Source of the DNA: an uncultured Clostridia bacterium | GTDB lineage: Bacteria > Bacillota > Clostridia > Oscillospirales > CAG-272 | DNA: 6,508 bases | Assembly: GCA_946055715.1 (NCBI GenBank) | Contig: CAMGGT010000056.1 | Location: 1-6,508, forward strand | Reading direction: 5' to 3' | In this document: positions 1 through 5,345 of the stretch, in pieces | Layout: every line of letters starts with the position of its first letter | Numbering within the stretch: position 1 is the first letter of the stretch | Position numbers and translations under genes: made by a program | Notes under the pieces: generated by a model | What the model saw: the letters and a program-made list of their open reading frames with translations, nothing else | The model's database searches: none | Told to the model about the DNA's origin: nothing

Positions 1-129
1 ACGCTTTTTGCCTCCCTATGCATCCGCATTCCCTTGCGTTGTCGGGGCACAGGTCACCGTTACAGGGACGGTTGCCCTCTGTTTTCCCCTGTCCGAAAGG
101 TCTGTTTGCATGAGCAAAAAGACACTTTT

Positions 130-146
130 CCTTTTTCCCAAAAAGG
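130..146. repeat. Small AT-rich inverted repeat abutting the promoter
   Basis: CCTTTTT (130-136) and AAAAAGG (140-146) can pair around a CCC loop, giving a 7-bp stem that ends one base before the -35 hexamer of the lipoprotein promoter. No U-tract follows on either strand, so it is not a good terminator. It could be a regulator site, an upstream promoter element or chance in an A/T-rich tract. The pairing is seen; any function is speculation. Confidence 0.3.
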
Positions 147-147
147 G

Positions 148-176
148 TTGACCCCACCGCTTTCATCGGTTATAAT
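148..176 (+). promoter_or_regulatory. Sigma-70/SigA-type promoter for the deacetylase lipoprotein
   Basis: The -35 hexamer TTGACC (148-153, 5 of 6 matches) and a perfect -10 TATAAT (171-176) are separated by an ideal 17-base spacer. Transcription should begin near 183, leaving a leader of about 60 bases before the start codon at 244. The promoter lies inside the upstream open extension of the reading frame, which argues that translation does not begin there. No operator is recognisable apart from the small inverted repeat that abuts the -35. Confidence 0.85.
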
Positions 177-231
177 GAGAGAAAAGATACCGTCATGCGG
201 CCTGTTCTGCCGCATCCGCCACTCCGAAAAT

Positions 232-235
232 GGAG
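232..235 (+). promoter_or_regulatory. Ribosome binding site fixing the lipoprotein start
   Basis: GGAG sits 8 bases before the ATG at 244. With the promoter upstream and the signal peptide immediately downstream, it selects 244 over the in-frame start at 34. Confidence 0.8.
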
Positions 236-243
236 AACAGATC

Positions 244-2307
244 ATGAAAAAACTGTCATTCCTTCTTGCCCTCCTGTTTGTGTTCCTCACGCTGACATCC
301 TGCGTCATGACCCCCTCTTCCACAACAACGGGCGACCTTGCAACCTCCTCGCAGACCGCCACAACCTCTTCTTCCACCACACAAAAAACCGATGTTCCGG
401 CAGAGGTGCCGGCATTTGCGCAGGGGGCTTCCTTTTATGCCGCCACCAAAGGCGCGGTCGTCACTTTTGACGAAGAATGGCGCATCATCTCCGAGGATAA
501 TGCCACCGTAAAAAATGCGGCCATGACCCTGCGTGCCGCTTTCAAAACCAACCTTTCTCTGCAACCGGCATTCAGCATTGACAAGGTCTTGCAAGACAGC
601 CCGTATTACTATGTCTCCGAGCATGAGGTCTGTGTGGGGCAAGTGCAAAACCGCCCCGAATATGACCTTTGCCATGGAGCACTGGCTCCCCAGCTTGCCT
701 CCACTTCTTCTGTTGGATGCTTCTTTATCGGCGCAGAGAACGGCAAGGTATTTATTGCCGCGCCCGACGGTGCCGGCGCAGTGGCGGCTGTCGACTTCTT
801 TTCCACGCACTATCTGGCAGGCGGCGCAGACATTCCGGCCGATCTTGGGTCGCTTTATCTCTATGACAAAACCGTTTATGCAGAGATGGGCACTTTCTCC
901 TTTTTGTCTTATTTTGACCTGCTGGGAGAAGGCCGCATCGACACCCTTTCTCTTGACGGTCGCCGCATGCCCGGATTTGATGCCGCCCAGACGGCATATC
1001 ACTTTCTCATTTCTGCCTCCGAGGCATTGCCGACCCTTTCGGCCGAGCCCATCAGCCCTTATGCCACGGTAGAGATCATCTCCCCCACGGAAGAAAACGA
1101 AACCACCGGAAGCGTCACCGTCACATCGGCAGATGGCAACTCCGCCGTCACCTATACATTCATTTGGCAGAGAGGAAACTTTGAAAACGTGAATGCCACA
1201 CTTTACAATCTGAAAAACGGTGCCACCGGGGCTCTCACCATCGTCCAGGATGACGGCTATGACGCCACCACCGAATTTATGCTTTCGGTCTGCCGCGAAC
1301 ACGGGCTGAAATTCAACGTGGCCATGATCGCCAACAAGGTGGGCACCCTTGCCAAAGACGAAAACGGCAATTTCATCATCGACGAAAACGGGCAGTTTGT
1401 CTGCACCGTCAAGGAAGATAAGACCACTGCCTGGTGGCAGCAGCTTGTGGCCGAAAATGCCGACTATATTGAAATTTCCAGCCATTCCTATACCCATGGC
1501 GCATGGGGGGTGGAGTCAAACAATGTGGCGGGCGAGATCCTTGGCAGCCAGCAGCTGCTGCGCGCCGTCTTCCCGGGCCAGCGCGTGCTGACCTTTGCCT
1601 ATCCGGGCTTTTCCTCTCCCATCCGCGAAAGCCAGGAATACCCCGCCGCCAAAGCCATGATGCCCGGCTACTATGTTGGCGCACGCTATCTGTCCACCGG
1701 CAAAAGCGCCTCTCTTTCCGACCCCGACTATTTCTATCTCGGCGCTAACAGTTTCTACAACAGTGACCCTGCCTATTGGGGTGACACCACCGTCAAAAAC
1801 GAGATGACCTGGTACATCAACGAGATCAACCGTGCCGTCACCTCCGGCTCATGGATCGTGACCATGAACCACCAGATCGTCGAGTCGCTTCCCAACAATA
1901 ACAGAGAGATCCGCATCACACAGGACTATTTCCGTTATGCCATCGAAACGGTGGCTCTGCCACACATTCAGTCCGGCAAACTCTGGAACGGATTTTTCTC
2001 GGAAGTGGCGCGCTATGTCTACGAATACAATCACGCCGACATGTCCTGCCGCGTCTATGAAGACGGCCATTATGAGGTAGACATCACCTTCGATGCCGAT
2101 GTCACCTCTCCCGAACTTTATGACTATCCCCTCACGGTGGACCTGCCCGTTCCGCAGGAGTGGCAGCATGTCACCTTCTCCTACACCGACCGCGCCGGCG
2201 CCCTCGTCTCCGAGACGCTGACAGTCGAGACGGCAGAAGACGGCAGTGCGTATGTGCGCCTGCAGGTGGTGCCTCTCTGCACCGCCACCGTGTCGTTTGC
2301 CGACTGA
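244..2307 (+). CDS. Lipoprotein with NodB-type polysaccharide deacetylase domain
   Basis: A 687-residue secreted lipoprotein, probably a carbohydrate (peptidoglycan or polysaccharide) de-N-acetylase at the outer face of the membrane. Residues 1-20 are a lipoprotein signal: MKK, a hydrophobic core and the lipobox LTSC, with Cys20 as the lipidation site. A Ser/Thr-rich linker (about 24-50) follows. Residues about 60-215 resemble the GH67-N-like domain seen before many clostridial secreted enzymes, with a VGQVQNRPE motif at 132-140. A beta-sandwich (about 215-310, with LDGRRMPGF) comes next. The NodB domain (about 328-590) shows VQDDGYD (334-340, catalytic and metal Asp336/Asp337), HSYTH (414-418, metal histidines), FAYPG (451-455) and a late MNHQ with His543. 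The C-terminal 100 residues look like a beta domain. The start rests on the promoter, the ribosome site and the signal peptide. The gene is monocistronic, with its own promoter and terminator. The deacetylase fold is well supported; the substrate is unknown. Confidence 0.88.
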   Translation: MKKLSFLLALLFVFLTLTSCVMTPSSTTTGDLATSSQTATTSSSTTQKTDVPAEVPAFAQGASFYAATKGAVVTFDEEWRIISEDNATVKNAAMTLRAAFKTNLSLQPAFSIDKVLQDSPYYYVSEHEVCVGQVQNRPEYDLCHGALAPQLASTSSVGCFFIGAENGKVFIAAPDGAGAVAAVDFFSTHYLAGGADIPADLGSLYLYDKTVYAEMGTFSFLSYFDLLGEGRIDTLSLDGRRMPGFDAAQTAYHFLISASEALPTLSAEPISPYATVEIISPTEENETTGSVTVTSADGNSAVTYTFIWQRGNFENVNATLYNLKNGATGALTIVQDDGYDATTEFMLSVCREHGLKFNVAMIANKVGTLAKDENGNFIIDENGQFVCTVKEDKTTAWWQQLVAENADYIEISSHSYTHGAWGVESNNVAGEILGSQQLLRAVFPGQRVLTFAYPGFSSPIRESQEYPAAKAMMPGYYVGARYLSTGKSASLSDPDYFYLGANSFYNSDPAYWGDTTVKNEMTWYINEINRAVTSGSWIVTMNHQIVESLPNNNREIRITQDYFRYAIETVALPHIQSGKLWNGFFSEVARYVYEYNHADMSCRVYEDGHYEVDITFDADVTSPELYDYPLTVDLPVPQEWQHVTFSYTDRAGALVSETLTVETAEDGSAYVRLQVVPLCTATVSFAD

Positions 2308-2328
2308 TTCTCCCCGGTTTGTCCTTTG

Positions 2329-2357
2329 TGCCCGCCCTCATCCGGCGGGCATTTTTT
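2329..2357 (+). terminator. Intrinsic terminator after the deacetylase gene
   Basis: GCCCGCC (2330-2336) pairs with GGCGGGC (2344-2350) around a 7-base loop. An extra T-A pair closes the base, and six T residues (2352-2357) follow. It begins 22 bases after the stop at 2307, so the deacetylase is transcribed separately from the ATPase. Because it lies within the open frame upstream of the ATPase, it also argues against any ATPase start before about 2360. Confidence 0.9.
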
Positions 2358-2393
2358 ATGTTGCGCCGTCATATACATGACTGAATGTAAAAC

Positions 2394-2400
2394 AGAAAGG
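2394..2400 (+). promoter_or_regulatory. Probable ribosome binding site of the ATPase
   Basis: AGAAAGG lies 12 bases before the ATG at 2413, slightly longer than ideal. The in-frame ATG at 2377 has no purine-rich site before it, so 2413 is preferred. No convincing ATPase promoter is visible in the short gap after the terminator. Confidence 0.5.
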
Positions 2401-2412
2401 CGGCCGCTGTCT

Positions 2413-5106
2413 ATGAACAGATCGTCCCACGAAAGGGAGCCGTCCCTGCGCGGTCTTTCGCAGGGGGAGGTGGAGGCCTCGCTGAAAGCGTACGGAGACA
2501 ACCGTTTGAAAGAGCGCAAAGGCAAATCTCTTTTGGCGCGGTTCTTCGAGAATTTCAGCGACCCCATCATCCGCATCCTGCTGATCGCGTTGGCCTTGCA
2601 GGTCGCCCTCACCTTCGGGCATGTCAACTGGCTGGAGGTGGGCGGTATCATCGTGGCCATTCTGCTGTCCACCTTTGTGTCCACTCTGTCGGAGTTTGGC
2701 AGCGAAAAGGCCTTCAAACGCCTGCAAAGCGAGGCATCCGGCAAGACCTGTCGCGTGCGGCGGGAAGGGGAGGTGCGCACCCTTTTGCAAAGCGACCTTG
2801 TCAGGGGAGACCTTGTGTTGCTTGAAAGCGGAGAGACCCTGCCCGCAGACGGCCGCCTGCCGGTGAGCAGCGTGACGGTTGACCAGTCTGCCCTCAACGG
2901 CGAAAGTGCAGAGGCCGCCAAAACCGCCGGAACAGCCCCCTACGCCGAAGACCTCGCCAACCCGCACCTGTTGTTCCGCGGCAGCAATGTGCTGTCGGGC
3001 GAGGGCATCATGGAGGTGTGCCGCACGGGGGGAGACACGCTGTATGGCCGCATCGCGCATGATCTGCAGGAAGACGCACGCGAAAGCCCCCTCAAACGCC
3101 GCCTGGGGATCCTGGCAGGGCAGATCAGCCGCATCGGCTATGTGGCAGCGGTGCTGGTCTCGCTTGCCTATCTGCTCAATACCTTTGTTCTTTCAAACGG
3201 CTTTGACATACAGCGCATCCTTTCGGACATACGCACGCCCGCCGTGCTTTTGCCCACGCTGCTTCACGCCTTTACGCTGGCCATTACGGTTGTAGTGGTG
3301 GCGGTCCCCGAGGGGCTTCCGATGATGATCACCGTGGTGCTGTCCTCCAATATGAAGCGGATGCTGCGCGGCAATGTGCTGGTCAAAAAGATGGTGGGCA
3401 TCGAAACGGCCGGCTCCATGAACATCCTGTTCAGCGACAAAACAGGCACCCTCACCGGCGGAAAAATGCTGCTTGACCGCGTCATACTGGGGGACGGAAC
3501 GGAATACCGCTCGGCCGGCGGGCTTGCCGATGACCCGCGCGTGTGTCGGCTGCTCTCGCTTTCCGCATACTATAACACCGCATCCACATTGGAAAAGGGA
3601 CAGCCGGTGGGGGGCAACGGCACCGACCGTGCCATCCTCGCCCATTTTGCCCGCGTTGCCTGCCCGCAGGCACAGGTGCGTTTTCATACCCCCTTTGACA
3701 GCCGCTATCGTTATGAGGCGGCGCATCTGCTGTCCGAGGGAGAACAGCTCACGCTTGTCAAAGGCGCACCCGAACTGTTGCTTCCCTCGGTTTCGCGGTT
3801 TGTCGGGAGGGGAGGGGAGGCGCAGACGCTGACCCCGGATCGCGGAAACGCCCTTCACCACTGCTGGCATGAGGCGGCAGGCAAGGGAGAGCGGGTGATT
3901 GCCGTCTGCCTCTCTCCCCGCTGGGTCACAGACCCTGCCTCTTTTGAAAACCTCACATTTGTCGGCTTCATCTGCCTCAAAGACAAGGTGCGGCCGGATG
4001 CGGCGCGCGCCGTTACAAAATTGCAGGAGGCGGGCGTGCAGGTGGTGATGATCACGGGTGACAACCGAGAGACGGCCGCCGCCATCGCCGCCGAATGCGG
4101 CGTGTATCTGCCCACCTCTGCTCAGGTGGTGCTGACGGGTGAGGAATTGGCAAAAATGAGCGACGAAGAGGTGACCGCCATTCTGCCGCGCCTGCGGGTA
4201 GTGGCGCGTGCCCTGCCGTCAGACAAAAGCCGCCTGGTGCGGCTGGCACAGGCGGCGGAACTGGTCGTGGGCATGACGGGGGATGGTATCAACGACGCAC
4301 CCTCCCTCAAACTGGCGGATGTGGGGTTTGCCATGGGGCAGGGAACAGACATCGCCAAAGAAGCCGCCGACATCGTGCTGCTTGACGGCAAAATGGAGTC
4401 GGTCGCCGGAACGGTCCTCTTCGGCCGCACCATCTTCAAGAGCATCCGCAAGTTCATCACCTTCCAGCTTGTGATGAACCTGTGCGCCGTGGGCGTGTCG
4501 CTGGTCGGGCAGTATGTCGGCATCGAAAGCCCCGTCACCATCCTCCAGATGCTGTGGGTCAATATCATCATGGATACTCTGGGCGGCCTCGCTTTCTCGG
4601 GCGAAGCGCCGCTTGACTACTATATGAAAGAAGCCCCCATGTACCGCCGAGAGAACATCCTCTCTTCCTCCATGCTACACACCATTCTGTTCACCGGCGG
4701 CTATACCCTTTTGCTTTGCTGCGGCTTTCTGACGCTGCCCGCCGCCCGCAGAGCATTTGGCTACACCACCGATCACCTGTCCTATCTGACCTGCTTCTTT
4801 GTCCTGTTCATCTTCTGCGGTATTTTCAACTGCTTTTCGGTGCGCACAGAGCGTCTCAACCCGCTTTCCGCCCTGTCGCGCAACCCGCTTTTCGCGCTGA
4901 TCATGCTGTTTATTGTCATCGTGCAGATGCTGATGGTCTATTTTGGTGGAGAAGTCTTCCGCACCACGCCCCTTCCCGTTGCCTCGGCCCTCGCGCTCTC
5001 AACGATGGTAAAGTCGGGATCCTTGACCCAGGGGCGCGGTATCCTGAACCAAAGCTTCAGAAACTGGTTGATGATAGTGCCGGCAAAGCCCACGGTCATC
5101 ATATAG
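2413..5106 (+). CDS. P-type Ca2+-transporting ATPase (PMCA/SERCA-like), 3' end replaced
   Basis: A P2-type cation pump that uses ATP to export a divalent cation, most likely Ca2+, across the cytoplasmic membrane. The frame encodes 897 residues. An N-terminal cation-ATPase domain (about 14-50) precedes helices M1-M2 (about 52-92). The actuator domain carries LNGES (161-165). M3-M4 (about 241-312) contain the ion-site motif VPEGL (298-302). The phosphorylation site is DKTGT with Asp342. The nucleotide domain has KGAPE (450-454). The hinge motifs are TGDN (548-551) and TGDGINDAP (622-630). M5 to M9 span about 679-844, and M6 has WVNIIMD, whose Asn717 and Asp721 match Ca2+ ligands of the family. 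Family-like sequence stops near FRTTPL (849-854). The last 43 or so residues are not ATPase: they are the antisense of a PAP2 gene, and helix M10 is missing. ATG 2413 is chosen because the conserved N-domain starts 14 residues later and an AGAAAGG site precedes it. The ion is inferred; H+ or Mn2+ cannot be excluded. Confidence 0.87.
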   Translation: MNRSSHEREPSLRGLSQGEVEASLKAYGDNRLKERKGKSLLARFFENFSDPIIRILLIALALQVALTFGHVNWLEVGGIIVAILLSTFVSTLSEFGSEKAFKRLQSEASGKTCRVRREGEVRTLLQSDLVRGDLVLLESGETLPADGRLPVSSVTVDQSALNGESAEAAKTAGTAPYAEDLANPHLLFRGSNVLSGEGIMEVCRTGGDTLYGRIAHDLQEDARESPLKRRLGILAGQISRIGYVAAVLVSLAYLLNTFVLSNGFDIQRILSDIRTPAVLLPTLLHAFTLAITVVVVAVPEGLPMMITVVLSSNMKRMLRGNVLVKKMVGIETAGSMNILFSDKTGTLTGGKMLLDRVILGDGTEYRSAGGLADDPRVCRLLSLSAYYNTASTLEKGQPVGGNGTDRAILAHFARVACPQAQVRFHTPFDSRYRYEAAHLLSEGEQLTLVKGAPELLLPSVSRFVGRGGEAQTLTPDRGNALHHCWHEAAGKGERVIAVCLSPRWVTDPASFENLTFVGFICLKDKVRPDAARAVTKLQEAGVQVVMITGDNRETAAAIAAECGVYLPTSAQVVLTGEELAKMSDEEVTAILPRLRVVARALPSDKSRLVRLAQAAELVVGMTGDGINDAPSLKLADVGFAMGQGTDIAKEAADIVLLDGKMESVAGTVLFGRTIFKSIRKFITFQLVMNLCAVGVSLVGQYVGIESPVTILQMLWVNIIMDTLGGLAFSGEAPLDYYMKEAPMYRRENILSSSMLHTILFTGGYTLLLCCGFLTLPAARRAFGYTTDHLSYLTCFFVLFIFCGIFNCFSVRTERLNPLSALSRNPLFALIMLFIVIVQMLMVYFGGEVFRTTPLPVASALALSTMVKSGSLTQGRGILNQSFRNWLMIVPAKPTVII

Positions 5107-5249
5107 TAGCCGCATTTCTTGCTGACGCACCAGAAAACGATTATCGCCGCGGCGATAAACACCGTCTCGCCGCCCAGATTGGTGACAAGTCCCATAAGCT
5201 TGTCCAGCAGGGGAGTTCGGATGCCTTCAAGGGCATATAGTAATTCCAT
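4938..5249 (-). CDS. PAP2-family membrane phosphatase, N-terminal fragment
   Basis: The first 92 or so residues of a PAP2 (phosphatidic acid phosphatase type 2 / undecaprenyl-diphosphatase-like) integral membrane phosphatase. The frame is 103 residues against roughly 200-300 for intact relatives. Visible features are the N-terminal LLYALEGIRTPLLDKLM, two hydrophobic segments (about 28-42 and 49-62) and the first catalytic signature KX6RP at residues 65-73 (K65, R72, P73). The second and third signatures (PSGH and SRX5HX3D) are absent. The frame leaves family sequence just after EATG (89-92), where YSFPSGH-like sequence would be expected, and then reads 11 residues of ATPase antisense to a stop. 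The start at 5249 has GAGG six bases upstream; a GTG at 5261 is less likely. It overlaps the convergent ATPase frame by 169 bases. The fragment cannot be an active enzyme as it stands. Family assignment is good; the substrate is unknown. Confidence 0.75.
   Translation of the reverse strand: MELLYALEGIRTPLLDKLMGLVTNLGGETVFIAAAIIVFWCVSKKCGYYMMTVGFAGTIINQFLKLWFRIPRPWVKDPDFTIVESARAEATGRGVVRKTSPPK
4971..4980. other. Breakpoint joining two unrelated gene fragments
   Basis: On the plus strand, recognisable ATPase sequence ends after FRTTPL (codons to about 4974). On the minus strand, recognisable PAP2 sequence ends after EATG (down to about 4974-4976). Two convergent genes therefore lose their 3' ends at one point, with no spacer, terminator, insertion-sequence end or target duplication visible. 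A few bases of C/T-rich sequence could belong to either side, so the exact join is uncertain by several bases. It is either an assembly chimera or a real rearrangement breakpoint. Confidence 0.75.
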
Positions 5250-5255
5250 ACAGCA

Positions 5256-5259
5256 CCTC
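5256..5259 (-). promoter_or_regulatory. Ribosome binding site of the PAP2 gene
   Basis: On the minus strand GAGG (5259 to 5256) precedes the ATG at 5249 by six bases. This supports 5249 as the start rather than the GTG at 5261, which lies upstream of this site. Confidence 0.7.
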
Positions 5260-5278
5260 ACTAAATACTGATGTATTT

Positions 5279-5307
5279 ATTCTAACATATGAAAAAGCCG
5301 TTTGCAA
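5279..5307 (-). promoter_or_regulatory. Extended -10 promoter of the PAP2 gene
   Basis: On the minus strand a -10 TAGAAT (5284-5279, 5 of 6) is preceded by TGT, an extended -10 element. TTGCAA (5307-5302, 4 of 6) lies 17 bases upstream as a -35. Initiation is expected near 5272, giving a leader of about 22 bases. The -35 falls inside the hairpin that terminates the alcohol dehydrogenase gene, so terminator and promoter share DNA. Confidence 0.65.
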
Positions 5308-5320
5308 CGCAAACGGCTTT
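5292..5320 (-). terminator. Intrinsic terminator of the alcohol dehydrogenase gene
   Basis: A perfect 12-bp stem (5294-5305 with 5309-5320) has a 3-base loop. On the minus strand it ends in TTTTT (5296-5292). It lies 25 bases past the dehydrogenase stop codon at 5346-5348. The A-tract base of the stem is symmetrical, but no gene on the plus strand needs it, so the minus direction is the natural one. Confidence 0.87.
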
Positions 5321-5345
5321 CGGTTATATGCTTATGCAGTGAAGC

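Noticed and set aside
34..243. Upstream in-frame extension of the deacetylase gene
   Set aside because: It contains the -35/-10 promoter, has no ribosome site at 34, and would bury the lipoprotein signal peptide 70 residues inside the protein.
256..1497. Long open frame (413 codons) antisense to the deacetylase
   Set aside because: It is a GC-rich shadow of the real gene. Its translation is Gly/Arg/Cys-rich with no recognisable domain, and the opposite strand has clear catalytic motifs.
2400..2407. 8-base palindrome GCGGCCGC before the ATPase start
   Set aside because: It is short and in GC-rich sequence, with no second copy or other sign of a regulator site; most likely chance.
2326..2412. 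Earlier ATPase starts (TTG 2326, ATG 2377)
   Set aside because: The first lies in the terminator of the preceding gene, and the second has no ribosome site. The conserved pump N-domain begins only after 2413.
2181..3060. Two overlapping antisense frames across the ATPase N-terminus and the intergenic region
   Set aside because: One crosses the deacetylase terminator, both overlap conserved ATPase sequence, and neither shows a domain or a ribosome site.
4122..4571. Antisense frame of 149 codons inside the ATPase
   Set aside because: It is opposite the highly conserved TGDGINDAP and M5-M6 region and its product is low-complexity Ser/Thr/Arg sequence, typical of a shadow.
4938..5106. A genuine convergent overlapping gene pair
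   Set aside because: In the overlap each frame carries family sequence on one side only and antisense on the other, which fits a join and not evolved overlap.
4716..5240. Plus-strand frame of 174 codons crossing the junction
   Set aside because: It runs out of frame with the ATPase and antisense to PAP2, with no family resemblance. It is open only because of base composition.
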